Origin: CAWBBA01 sp963729795
Lineage (GTDB): Bacteria > Desulfobacterota > Desulfomonilia > Desulfomonilales > Desulfomonilaceae
Direction of reading: 5' to 3'
Assembly: GCA_963729795.1 (NCBI GenBank)
Contig: CAVSPC010000041.1
Location: 1 to 64,000, forward strand
Length of the DNA: 64,000 nucleotides
Shown: piece after piece, positions 16,915 through 25,092 of the stretch
Numbering within the stretch: the stretch's first letter is position 1
Layout of the letters: each line of letters begins with the position of its first letter
Made by a program: the position numbers and the translations under genes
The notes under the pieces: model-generated
The model's input: the letters and a program-made list of their open reading frames with translations, nothing else
Database searches by the model: none
What the model was told of the DNA's origin: nothing

Positions 16915-17616
16915 GTGATCGGAGTGAACATACGAATCAAAAATAATCTCTGGCAAGTGGGCGGAAGGGGACTGACCGATCCCGCGGACGCCGCCGTCTA
17001 CCTTGTACGCTTCGGGGACAAAGCGGCCCTAATTGATGCCGGAAGTGGGCGAGATCACCTGCAATTGAAAAAAAACATTGCCGAATGCCTGGAACCGAAT
17101 GTGCAACTCGAATACCTTCTGCTGACTCACTGTCACTTCGATCATGCCGGCGGGGCCCAGGCTTTGGGAGATGAATACGGCTGCCGAATCGTGGCTCACG
17201 AGTTGGATGCGATTTATCTCGAATCGGGCGACGACCGTGTTACTGGAGCCGCCCGATGCGGAGCACACCTCGAACCGTTCGTCGTCGATATCAAATTGCA
17301 GGGCCAGGTATCGACCATTGCTTTCGGTAGCGGTACTGTGACAGCCATTCACTGCCCGGGTCATTCACCGGGTTCGGTCGTGTATACTACGGACATTGAC
17401 GGTGAGCTTATCCTTTTCGGGGCTGACGTCCACGGTCCGATTCTTTCGGAATTGCTGTCTGATGAAAAACAATATCTGGCTTCGTTGGCAAAACTCCTGA
17501 ACTTGAAGGCCGATCTTCTTCTCGAAGGGCATTTCGGCATCATCGAGACAAAAAAAGAGGTGCGAGAATTTATTGAGTATTGGCAATCCCCGTCTCCGCC
17601 GGCATGTCGGTGCTAG
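16915..17616 (+). CDS. MBL-fold metallo-hydrolase
   Basis: A 233-residue metallo-beta-lactamase-fold hydrolase. The zinc-binding motif THCHFDHAGG is at residues 71-80, with further ligands in IHCPGHSPGS, FGADVHGP and LEGHFG, in the order expected for glyoxalase-II-like enzymes. It should hydrolyse a thioester or related ester in the cytoplasm, but the substrate is unknown. The GTG start at 16915 is the frame's first; a second GTG three codons on is possible. The C-terminus ends in PSPPACRC, an unusual Cys-rich tail. Confidence 0.85.
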   Translation: MIGVNIRIKNNLWQVGGRGLTDPADAAVYLVRFGDKAALIDAGSGRDHLQLKKNIAECLEPNVQLEYLLLTHCHFDHAGGAQALGDEYGCRIVAHELDAIYLESGDDRVTGAARCGAHLEPFVVDIKLQGQVSTIAFGSGTVTAIHCPGHSPGSVVYTTDIDGELILFGADVHGPILSELLSDEKQYLASLAKLLNLKADLLLEGHFGIIETKKEVREFIEYWQSPSPPACRC

Positions 17617-17870
17617 GAGGCTGTTGCGTAATCCCGCGTCCCGCGGGACTTTCCCGAATTCGTGGCACGACAGGGACCATTGTATCGGGGTTTCTCAGAG
17701 GCTGCCACGGAAAAGACTTAGTATGTCAGGCTCCTAGCAATGAACCAGGTCGTTGTGAACCTCTGCTGACAGAATCTTTTCGGAGGATGCGGATCGATGG
17801 GTGCCGAAGTCGATTGGCACTGTCCTTGCGCCTGATTCCCGAAGCATAGGCAACATTCGAGGAGGATCTT

Positions 17871-18221
17871 ATGAAAATTACGGCTTATGCCGAAGTTGAA
17901 CCGACTGTCTTTGAAAGTGCCGAAGCAAAAGGCATAGCAGCTCGAGTTGTCATCGGCAAAAATGACAATGCGAATAATTTTTGCATGCGGGTTTTTGAGG
18001 TCGCCGCAGGAGGGAACACGCCCAAGCATTCACACGACTGGGAGCATGAGATGTTCGTCCATTCGGGTGAGGGCGAGCTTTATGGCAACGGGCAATGGAA
18101 CCCGGTCGAAGCGGGCAACGTCGTGTTTATACCCGGCAATGAAGAACATCAGCTTCGAAATACCGGCAAGGAACCGTTGACTTTCGTTTGCCTTGTTCCA
18201 TCCAGCGCTCCTGAATTGTAG
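17871..18221 (+). CDS. cupin domain protein
   Basis: A 116-residue single-domain cupin with AGGNTPKHSHDWEHEMFVHSG (motif 1: three His and one Glu as likely metal ligands) and EAGNVVFIPGNEEHQLRN (motif 2). GAGGAGG lies upstream of the ATG, marking the start. It is clearer than the cupin at 14390 in keeping a complete metal site. Its role is unknown; nearby genes (MBL hydrolase, restriction-modification) give no pathway. It is followed by the decayed second hicB. Confidence 0.87.
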   Translation: MKITAYAEVEPTVFESAEAKGIAARVVIGKNDNANNFCMRVFEVAAGGNTPKHSHDWEHEMFVHSGEGELYGNGQWNPVEAGNVVFIPGNEEHQLRNTGKEPLTFVCLVPSSAPEL

Positions 18222-18245
18222 AAGTTGAGAAACGAGGTCGGGTAG

Positions 18246-18335
18246 GTGGTGGGCAACTATCGCTATGAGGTCATCACTGGAGTGATGAGGATCACGCTTT
18301 TATTGCGGAAGTCCGGGAGTTGGCCGGCTGATGTT
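18246..18335 (+). pseudogene. hicB: decayed second hicB fragment
   Basis: This segment matches the first 90 bases or so of hicB at 16392 (NYRYEVI, then SDEDxAFxAEV in a shifted frame). A 4-bp deletion near 18275 throws it out of frame and the copy loses similarity after the GGCCGGCTG region. No toxin gene precedes it. It is a remnant, and shows that at least one further HicB copy once existed in this island. Confidence 0.7.
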
Positions 18336-18362
18336 AGCGGAGAAATACCTGAAAGTTTTTCG

Positions 18363-18467
18363 GAGTTATGGTTCCCGGGCTCTGCTTTCAAGAGCGTTGG
18401 CTGGATTTTAGCCAGGAAGCAGAGCCCCGGGGATGATCCCTACGCACAGCCTGGGAACGAGGACTAA
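18363..18467. repeat. dispersed hairpin repeat (GGCTCTGC / GCAGAGCC / CCTGGGAACGAG)
   Basis: The stretch carries GGCTCTGCTTTC and, about 40 bp on, GAAGCAGAGCC as its inverse, followed by CCTGGGAACGAGGA. The motif CTGGGAACGAG or its complement recurs near 14350 and 32650. This is a repeat rather than a gene and directly precedes the methyltransferase start. Confidence 0.5.
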
Positions 18468-18476
18468 AAATGGAGC

Positions 18477-20027
18477 GTGAGCAAATTTGATTGCCGCACA
18501 CACAATATGAGTGGCGAGTTCTTAAATATCCTTGATGATGTTCGCAAATCGTTGCATGAAAGTACGTCGCGTCGTGCGCGATCAACTATCGGGCAGTTCT
18601 TGACGCCCGTTTCCATTGCGCGGTTCATGGCATCGTTATTCGAGCATGTAGGTGAAAAGGTTAGGATTCTAGATCCAGGGGCCGGGGCGGGAGTGCTTCT
18701 TGCCTCATGCGTAGACGCGTTGGTGTCGAGGCGGGTGGAATCCCTTGCGATCGAAGTAGTTGCTTACGAGAACGACAGGTACATTCTGCCAGCATTAAAA
18801 AGGACGATGGAACGATGCGAGAGGACCTGCAAAGAAGCTGGTATTCCATTCCGGGGCGAGATACGAGTGGAAGACTACATAGCTGCGGCCGTAGAACAAA
18901 CTGACGAACACCTGTTTGCTCCTAAGGAGAAACCTTTTACCCACGCCATTCTGAATCCGCCTTATAAAAAGATAAACGGGAAATCGACTACACGTAGATT
19001 GCTCAATTCCGCTGGTTTCGAAGTATCAAATCTCTATGCCGCGTTCGTTTGGTTAGCGGCCCGAATGTTGGGGCCTGGCGGAGAGTTAGTCGCAATTACG
19101 CCTCGAAGTTTTTGCAACGGCCCCTATTTTCGCAGGTTTCGTCTCGATCTGCTCGACATGGTGAGCTTACGGCGCATTCACGTGTTTGAGTCTCGCAAGA
19201 AGGCTTTTGGAGACGATAATGTGCTCCAGGAAAACATCATCTATCAAGCTGTTCGGGATCCGCGGAAACCGGATCACGTAAAAATATCATCATCAGAAGG
19301 CATTAATTTCGACACCGCGTCAACCCGGTTGGTGCCCTACGAACACGTCGTATTTCCGGGAGATCCTGATGCCTTTGTCCACATCGTGGCGGATAGTGCT
19401 GACGACCTAGTAATAGACGAGATGCAGGCTTTTACCACATCTCTAGACGAGCTTCGACTGGAGGTATCCACAGGACGTGTCGTGGATTTTAGAGCCCACG
19501 AATACTTACGTATCTTGCCCGATGAAGGGACAGTACCGCTAATATACGCCCACCACTTTCTTCAAGGTTTTGTGAATTGGCCATTGATATCGGGCAAGAA
19601 GTTGAATGCCATCGTGTTGGCGGATCGGACGAATGACTTGATGGCGGTATCCGGATATTATGTTCTTACAAAACGGTTTTCGGCGAAAGAGGAACGGCGA
19701 CGCGTGGTAGCTGCAGTGTACGATCCTCATAAGATTGCGAGCCCACTTGTCGGATTTGAAAACCATCTTAATTACTTCCATGCGCACGGAAAGGGGTTAT
19801 CAGAGAACCTGGCCAAAGGCTTGGCCTTATATCTCAATTCTTCGCTCTTCGACCGACTGTTCAGGCTGTTTAGTGGACATACCCAGGTCAATGCTACAGA
19901 CCTCAGAAAGATGCGCTACCCTTCTCGCGAGCAACTCATGCGGCTTGGTGCCCATGTCAAACATCAAATGCCGGACCAAGACCTCATAGATACAATCATG
20001 GAAAAGGAATGCGGGAACGGTGGCTAA
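18477..20027 (+). CDS. adenine-specific DNA methyltransferase of a BsuBI/PstI-type R-M system
   Basis: A 516-residue N6-adenine DNA methyltransferase. The SAM-binding motif LDPGAGAG is near 65-72 and the catalytic NPPY motif at 160-163, with a long C-terminal target-recognition half, as in M.BsuBI/M.PstI. It should protect the host by methylating the adenine of the recognition sequence. The gene overlaps its endonuclease by 8 bp. Starts are possible at the GTG at 18477 or an ATG ten codons on; neither has a strong ribosome site. The protein is complete. Confidence 0.9.
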   Translation: MSKFDCRTHNMSGEFLNILDDVRKSLHESTSRRARSTIGQFLTPVSIARFMASLFEHVGEKVRILDPGAGAGVLLASCVDALVSRRVESLAIEVVAYENDRYILPALKRTMERCERTCKEAGIPFRGEIRVEDYIAAAVEQTDEHLFAPKEKPFTHAILNPPYKKINGKSTTRRLLNSAGFEVSNLYAAFVWLAARMLGPGGELVAITPRSFCNGPYFRRFRLDLLDMVSLRRIHVFESRKKAFGDDNVLQENIIYQAVRDPRKPDHVKISSSEGINFDTASTRLVPYEHVVFPGDPDAFVHIVADSADDLVIDEMQAFTTSLDELRLEVSTGRVVDFRAHEYLRILPDEGTVPLIYAHHFLQGFVNWPLISGKKLNAIVLADRTNDLMAVSGYYVLTKRFSAKEERRRVVAAVYDPHKIASPLVGFENHLNYFHAHGKGLSENLAKGLALYLNSSLFDRLFRLFSGHTQVNATDLRKMRYPSREQLMRLGAHVKHQMPDQDLIDTIMEKECGNGG

Positions 20028-20988
20028 GAAACCAAACGCAGGAAAAGCCGAACGCAAAATTGAGCAAGCCCTGAAAATCTTGAAGGACCTTGGATTTCCT
20101 CGGCAGCAGCTAAATGAGCGCTCGGCTCTCACTCTTCTTTCGCTGCTTGACCTCAAACCCAACGACCAGTGGGAGGACGCACGCAACCCATTGATGGGCA
20201 TCACACCCATGATGGAGTTCTTCGACAAGCACTATGCAAAGCGATACGCACCAAACACGAGGGAAACGGTCCGTCGGCAGACAGTACATCAATTCGTGCA
20301 GGCAGGATTGATTGTTCGTAATCCCGATAAACCTTCCAGACCTACAAACAGCGGAAAGACGGTCTATCAGATCGAGCCATCCGCTTTGAAACTTCTGCGC
20401 GAGTTTGGAAAGCCGGTATGGATTAAGTCCTTACGCGGGTATTTGCGCACAGTCGCAACTTTGAAAAGGCTCTATGCACGCGAGCGGGATATGCGCCGCA
20501 TCCCTGTAAGCCTAATGAATGGCAAAGAGATCAGGCTTTCGCCAGGCAGCCACAACATCCTCGTCAAGAGAATCATTGATGATTTCTGCCCGTTATTCAC
20601 ACCTGGGGGCCAAGTAATTTACGTAGGTGACACAGAGGCGAAGTGGGCATATTTCGATTTCGATGCACTTGCAGCTCTAGGCATCGAGATCGTAGAACAC
20701 GAGAAGATGCCTGATATCGTGGTTCATCATGTGGAGAAAAAGTGGCTTGTACTGATTGAGGCAGTCACAAGTCATGGTCCTGTCAACCCGAAGCGCCGGC
20801 AGGAGCTGAAAGAGTTGTTCAAAGGATCGAAGGTGGGCCTGGTCTATGTGACGGCTTTTCTTGATCGTCGAAGCATGATGAAATACCTCGACGACATCTC
20901 CTGGGAAACGGAAGTTTGGATTGCCGAGGCACCGACGCACCTCATTCATTTCAACGGGGAGCGATTTCTCGGTCCATACACGGATTAA
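20020..20988 (+). CDS. BsuBI/PstI-family type II restriction endonuclease
   Basis: A 322-residue endonuclease of the BsuBI/PstI family (PF06616). A helical N-terminal domain is followed by a catalytic core with GDTEAKWAYFD near 203-213 and MPDIVVHH then LIEAVTSHGPVNPKRR (D232, E247), the family's PD-(D/E)xK variant. Characterised members cut CTGCAG; that specificity is a family-based prediction. The GTG start overlaps the methyltransferase stop by 8 bp, coupling synthesis of the pair. Both genes are intact, so the system is probably functional. Confidence 0.92.
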   Translation: MAKKPNAGKAERKIEQALKILKDLGFPRQQLNERSALTLLSLLDLKPNDQWEDARNPLMGITPMMEFFDKHYAKRYAPNTRETVRRQTVHQFVQAGLIVRNPDKPSRPTNSGKTVYQIEPSALKLLREFGKPVWIKSLRGYLRTVATLKRLYARERDMRRIPVSLMNGKEIRLSPGSHNILVKRIIDDFCPLFTPGGQVIYVGDTEAKWAYFDFDALAALGIEIVEHEKMPDIVVHHVEKKWLVLIEAVTSHGPVNPKRRQELKELFKGSKVGLVYVTAFLDRRSMMKYLDDISWETEVWIAEAPTHLIHFNGERFLGPYTD

Positions 20989-21034
20989 CCCTGGCGTTTA
21001 GTTAGATAAATGCATCGGAACTGGAGACCAAATC

Positions 21035-21703
21035 ATGCAAACAATATCCTGGAAAAACGTACCTGAACAGCAAATCAACGAAAATGTGACACGGAAGTTG
21101 TTTTGGGGTGAAAACATTATGGTCACGCGGTGGGTGCTCGCGCCAAATGCGACTCTACCAGTTCACGACCATGTTTCCGAGCAGATCACCATGGTGCTGG
21201 AGGGGTCCGTCACGCTGTTATTTCCCGGCGAGGAAAACGTCACACTGCGAAGCGGCGATATGCTCGTCATTCCGGGCTCCAAACCTCACGGAGTCGAGGT
21301 AGGCCCACAGAGATGCACAGTCATGGACCTGTTCTCTCCATTGAGGCAGGACTTTATCGACGGCAGCTCGGCCTATTTGCAGGGAACAGGGAGCACGGGT
21401 GCAGGAGGTACAGATCCGTACAAGCAGCTTCTGGGCTTTTTGCAGTCTTCAGGGGTAAAGGCTACGTTGGACGAACTGAAGGAGATCCCCCTGGACCTGC
21501 TCGCAAGATATACGTACGAACGCCAATGCATTACCATGGGCCAATTGCGCGATATCCTTGGGATAGACAAGAAGCAGGCAAAGGCTCTCCTTCGCGACTG
21601 GAAGCACGGAGATGATCACAGCGAGTCCAGCTATCGGAGGAAAATGGAGAGGATGATCATGCTGCCGACTGACCTGCTGCTCAAGCCACCGAAATCCGAG
21701 TAG
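21035..21703 (+). CDS. cupin domain protein with helical C-terminal extension
   Basis: A 222-residue protein. Residues 1-110 form a cupin (LPVHDHVSEQITMVLEGSVT and LRSGDMLVIPGSKPHGVEV), and 130-222 form a helical, lysine-rich extension that includes a possible winged-helix-like segment (TMGQLRDILGIDKKQAKALL). Such a cupin plus DNA-binding-like tail could be a ligand-sensing regulator, but that is inference. It starts 46 bp after the restriction endonuclease and lies 33 bp before a methyltransferase gene, so it may be co-transcribed with the latter. Confidence 0.75.
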   Translation: MQTISWKNVPEQQINENVTRKLFWGENIMVTRWVLAPNATLPVHDHVSEQITMVLEGSVTLLFPGEENVTLRSGDMLVIPGSKPHGVEVGPQRCTVMDLFSPLRQDFIDGSSAYLQGTGSTGAGGTDPYKQLLGFLQSSGVKATLDELKEIPLDLLARYTYERQCITMGQLRDILGIDKKQAKALLRDWKHGDDHSESSYRRKMERMIMLPTDLLLKPPKSE

Positions 21704-21736
21704 AAAACTAAACGACAAGCAAGGCGAGGGTCGCGC

Positions 21737-22537
21737 ATGGACCAAGGGAAAATCAGCAAGATAAAGAACGCTGTTCTAGGCAATTTCGAACAGAGCCCGG
21801 TGCACTATCAATCTTTTGAGGACAGGCACGGTTTTTTTCGGCGGCTGAACGAGGCACTGCTGTCCGGCATGACCCTTCGAGCAGACGCGGATATACTCGA
21901 TGTGGGATGTGGAACCGGCGCAAGCTGCCTTCAGCTCCTGGAAGCCATGCCGGAATGTCGAGTGTGGGGCTTGGACCTTTCCCCAGCCATGCTCGACGCG
22001 GCCCGTTCAAGGATCGATGAACGTGAACGGCTGAGTCTCGTAGAAGGAGATGGCGCAAAGCTTTCAGACTATTTCACCTGCCGGTTCGATGCGATAATCT
22101 ACAGTGCTTCGATTTTCTTGATTCCGGATTTTCAGCACAGTCTGAGGCACGCACACGATCTTCTCAAGAAGGACGGAAAGATTGGGCTCACGTTTATGGA
22201 TGGGCTTTACGATCCCGCGGGGAACAATCTTCTGGAAATCGCGGATCGCCGGGCCAAGGAGGGCGTCAGCTTGCGAAAGCCGGTGAATTGGCCGGAATTC
22301 CAGTCTTTTTTTGCCGGGATGTTCCCCCGACACAAGTCCTGGAAAGAAGATTTTCGACTCCCGAAAGATCTCCTATGCGAATTCTTTTCAGTCCCTGCAA
22401 TGTCCGCGGGTCTCTTTCCGGGGACTGAATATTCGGCCCGTGTCACCAAAGTGGCACGCCTGTTGGAGCATCTTCCTCAAGGTGAGACTCTCTTCCGGTG
22501 GAGTCTGATGGTGGGAGAGCGGTCGGAAAGCGTATGA
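21737..22537 (+). CDS. class I SAM-dependent methyltransferase
   Basis: A 266-residue small-molecule methyltransferase. LDVGCGTGAS is at 54-63, a GLDLSPAMLDAAR segment near 78-90 binds the cofactor ribose, and RFDAIIYSASIF follows. No targeting or nucleic-acid-binding region is visible, so it is distinct from the DNA methyltransferase upstream. It follows the cupin-extension protein by 33 bp. The substrate is unknown. A strong GC-rich hairpin begins 17 bp after its stop codon and may end this transcription unit. Confidence 0.85.
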   Translation: MDQGKISKIKNAVLGNFEQSPVHYQSFEDRHGFFRRLNEALLSGMTLRADADILDVGCGTGASCLQLLEAMPECRVWGLDLSPAMLDAARSRIDERERLSLVEGDGAKLSDYFTCRFDAIIYSASIFLIPDFQHSLRHAHDLLKKDGKIGLTFMDGLYDPAGNNLLEIADRRAKEGVSLRKPVNWPEFQSFFAGMFPRHKSWKEDFRLPKDLLCEFFSVPAMSAGLFPGTEYSARVTKVARLLEHLPQGETLFRWSLMVGERSESV

Positions 22538-22554
22538 AACCTATTGAAGGGTAA

Positions 22555-22591
22555 GCCGGGGGGAACTTTTTGCAAAAAGTGCCCCCCCGGC
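22555..22591 (+). terminator. strong hairpin, possible terminator or dispersed repeat
   Basis: GCCGGGGGG and CCCCCCCGGC enclose an inner ACTTTTT/AAAAAGT stem with a tight GC turn, giving an almost continuous hairpin. It starts 17 bp after the methyltransferase stop. No U-tract follows, so it is more like a transcript-stabilising or dispersed hairpin than a classical Rho-independent terminator. Confidence 0.5.
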
Positions 22592-22616
22592 ACCCCATAG
22601 GCGTTAAAATAACGAG

Positions 22617-22836
22617 CCTGTCCTCTGTGAGCCCTGGAGGGGCTCAATGTTAGTAGCCCGGCAATTCATTGCCGGGTGGCCGATAAGCAATGATTCAATC
22701 TTCGTCCCCGAGTGGCGCCCGAAGGATGCATCCTTCGGGCGCCACTCGGGGACGAAGAAAAGTCTCTCGGCGGCTCATTCCCGGCGATAAATCGCCGGGC
22801 TATTATCAGGATGTCCCTCCGGGACGAAGAGGACTT
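22617..22836. repeat. inverted pair of REP-like hairpin repeats around a palindrome
   Basis: Left unit has GAGCCCTGGAGGGGCTC and CCCGGCAATTCATTGCCGGG; right unit, inverted, has CCCGGCGATAAATCGCCGGG and TCCCTCCGGGACG. The two face each other around the 60-bp palindrome at 22699-22758. The CCGG-AATTCATT-CCGGG hairpin and the TCCCGGAGGGAC motif also occur inside the two 207-bp MITE-like elements at 44909 and 53649, so these sequences belong to one dispersed repeat family. No gene lies in 22538-22906. Confidence 0.65.
22699..22758. repeat. perfect 60-bp palindrome without spacer
   Basis: Positions 22699-22728 are the exact reverse complement of 22729-22758, with the centre at GATG/CATC and no loop. 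It contains GAGTGGCGCC on both sides. Perfect spacerless palindromes of this size are rare because they extrude cruciforms and are unstable. It may be a repeat that inserted within the REP-like pair, or an assembly join. Confidence 0.85.
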
Positions 22837-22906
22837 GAAGCTTATTTTAGCACCTATGCCTTGTCTGCCACCTCAAAAACTCTCAATTATTGTAAGGTCT
22901 CCTGGT

Positions 22907-23167
22907 CTATTTCTTGTCATTGTGGTTGTCGGCAGCCTTGCCATCCGATTCCTTCTTGGCCTGTAAATAGAGCTGCTCGATTTCGTTCAAACGATCTCGA
23001 GAGATGTTGTTTTTGCTAGCGTTCGGCGGGGGTTGGTTCATCTGATGGCTAACCCACTGGTTCGATGAGGGGGCATTGTGCGGCAGGGTGGTTTGGGCGT
23101 AAACCGCGCTAACGAGCCAGATTGGAACTGCGGCCAACAGGCCGACAAGAGTCAAGACCAACTTCAT
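22907..23167 (-). CDS. small secreted protein, unknown function
   Basis: An 86-residue protein with an N-terminal signal peptide (MKLVLTLVGLLAAVPIWLV, cleavage likely after VYA) and a short hydrophilic mature part rich in Asn, Gln, Lys and Asp, ending in NHNDKK. The start was set at the ATG preceded by AGGAG; the longer frame to 23242 lacks such a site. A helical RLNEIEQLYLQAKKE segment follows a Pro/Asn-rich stretch. It is probably periplasmic. No family was recognised and neither neighbour suggests a function. Confidence 0.6.
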   Translation of the reverse strand: MKLVLTLVGLLAAVPIWLVSAVYAQTTLPHNAPSSNQWVSHQMNQPPPNASKNNISRDRLNEIEQLYLQAKKESDGKAADNHNDKK

Positions 23168-23357
23168 CCGGGATCTCCTAGAATGGACGGCGAGGACCGG
23201 AAGTTTCACGAAATGCCCTCGTTGCGGCATTTCCTCTATCATAAACTCGGCTTGGCCGCAACCTCGGCTTCAAACGAAACGGCCTTCAAGTAATTGAGGT
23301 CAGAGACTCATTTCATGAGTAGGTAGCGGGCTCACAAGAAGTTCCTCCCCAATCTTA

Positions 23358-24947
23358 TTATTGCTTGTCGCTCCATTTTCCGTATTTTTCTCTGAGCACA
23401 CGGTGAAGGATTTTGCCGGTGCCTGTGCGGGGCATTTCCTCATCTTCAATAAAATCGATGGTTTTGGGCACCTTATAACCGGCTATCTTGGTCTTGGTGA
23501 ATCTCTTGATCTCATCTTTCAGACCGTTAGTGGGCTCTTTTTCCTCGGCGAGAATGATCACTGCGTGGACCGCCTCACCCCATTTTTGGTCAGGAATTCC
23601 TATCACGGCCACATCCTTCACGGCCGGGTGGGAACCCACAATGTTTTCAACTTCCGACGGAAAGACATTTTCGCCCCCGGAGATTATCATGTTGGCCTTT
23701 CGGTCAACCAACACATAAAACCCGTCAGGATCGCGATAACACATATCACCGGCGGTGAACCATTCACCTTGGAAGACCTCTTTGGTTTTCTCCGGCAGGT
23801 TCCAGTATTCCTTAAACATTATTGGGGTGCGGGCGTACAGCTCGCCAACTTGACCGTCCGGCACTTCATTCCCTTCTTCGTCCATCACTTTTATACGGTC
23901 TATTCCGAAGATCTCCTGACCGATCGTCCCCAGCTTGCGGAGTTGATCCTCGGGTCGGCATAGTGTTACGAGGCCTGCTTCGGTGGACCCGTACGCTTCC
24001 CAGAGGGCAGCGTTCTTGAAGAATTCCAGAATGGCCACCTTGGTGTCTCTTCGGGCTGGAGCAGACGAGATCAGCATTTGACGCATGCTCGATACATCGT
24101 ATTTCTTCTTGATTGGATCAGGCAGGGAAAGGATCATGATGTAATGGGTGGGTACGAGGGAGACAAAGGTGATGCGGAATTTTTCGACGGTAGCGAGAAA
24201 GTCCTCCGGCGAGAAACTGGATTCGTTGTATATACAGACCGGGGCAGACAAAAGAGTATAAGGAAATGAATAAAAGATCGAATTGACGTGACACATGGGC
24301 ATAACCATGAGCGCTTTATCTGTGGGCCGCAATCCCACGTTGGCTATGTTCAAATAGTACATGCCCAGATAACTCTCGTGAGTTCTCACGACGCCTTTGG
24401 GCCTGCCGGTTGTCCCGGAGGTATACATGAAGGTCCACGGATCTTCGGCATCCACAACGACTTCGGGCTCTTCTGACGATGCCGACGCAAGCCACTCTTC
24501 ATAGCCGACGTAACCGTTCGGTATGGGCTCCCCGGGTTCTCCCAGGTAAATGTAATTCCCGGCAGGGATGGGCAGTTTGTTCTTGATACCGTCGATCGTG
24601 TCCACCAAAGTCTTCTCGACGATCACGGCTTTGCAGTTGGAATCGTTGATGATGTATTCAATTTCTGGTCCGGCCAGCCGGAACATGAGCGGCACGCAGA
24701 TCTGCCCGCCTTTAGCGCAACCGGCATAGATCTCCATCCACTCGACTCTGTTGAAAGCCAACACGGCAAAGCGGTCGCCGTGGCCGCATCCTATGTCGGT
24801 AAGCGCATTTCCGAGGCGGCAACTCCTCTCGTTCCATTCCTTGAATGTGAAGCTCTTCTTCTTGTCCTGACACCCAAGCTTATCCGGATAATGGACTGCA
24901 TGCTGGCTCAAAACTGTTCCCATGTGGATCCACTTGCTGACCGTCAT
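23358..24947 (-). CDS. AMP-dependent acyl-CoA synthetase/ligase
   Basis: A 529-residue ANL-superfamily acid-CoA ligase. The AMP-binding P-loop YTSGTTGRPKG is at 175-185, YGSTEAG lies in the middle, and the C-terminal hinge and catalytic lysine in PRTGTGKILHR follow. It activates a carboxylic acid to a CoA thioester with ATP. The class resembles long- and medium-chain or aromatic acid ligases; substrate cannot be told. It lies 145 bp downstream of the molybdoenzyme operon on the same strand and so probably feeds it a CoA ester. Confidence 0.92.
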   Translation of the reverse strand: MTVSKWIHMGTVLSQHAVHYPDKLGCQDKKKSFTFKEWNERSCRLGNALTDIGCGHGDRFAVLAFNRVEWMEIYAGCAKGGQICVPLMFRLAGPEIEYIINDSNCKAVIVEKTLVDTIDGIKNKLPIPAGNYIYLGEPGEPIPNGYVGYEEWLASASSEEPEVVVDAEDPWTFMYTSGTTGRPKGVVRTHESYLGMYYLNIANVGLRPTDKALMVMPMCHVNSIFYSFPYTLLSAPVCIYNESSFSPEDFLATVEKFRITFVSLVPTHYIMILSLPDPIKKKYDVSSMRQMLISSAPARRDTKVAILEFFKNAALWEAYGSTEAGLVTLCRPEDQLRKLGTIGQEIFGIDRIKVMDEEGNEVPDGQVGELYARTPIMFKEYWNLPEKTKEVFQGEWFTAGDMCYRDPDGFYVLVDRKANMIISGGENVFPSEVENIVGSHPAVKDVAVIGIPDQKWGEAVHAVIILAEEKEPTNGLKDEIKRFTKTKIAGYKVPKTIDFIEDEEMPRTGTGKILHRVLREKYGKWSDKQ

Positions 24948-25092
24948 GAAAACCTCCTCAAAAAGCTAGTGCGCGAAACTCCGCCAATGGAGGGTCTCGC
25001 AAAAATATTTCGTGGCCCTTGGTGTAGAATGGACCGTTCGGACTTGTCGTTTGACACCCCGGAACAAAGGTAAGAATATCAGGATTCGAGAA

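Noticed and set aside
18477..20988. Avoidance of the predicted recognition sequence CTGCAG as evidence of an active R-M system
   Set aside because: Several CTGCAG sites occur in the window (for example near 270, 12170, 25834 and 57950), so there is no strict avoidance; the methyltransferase would protect them.
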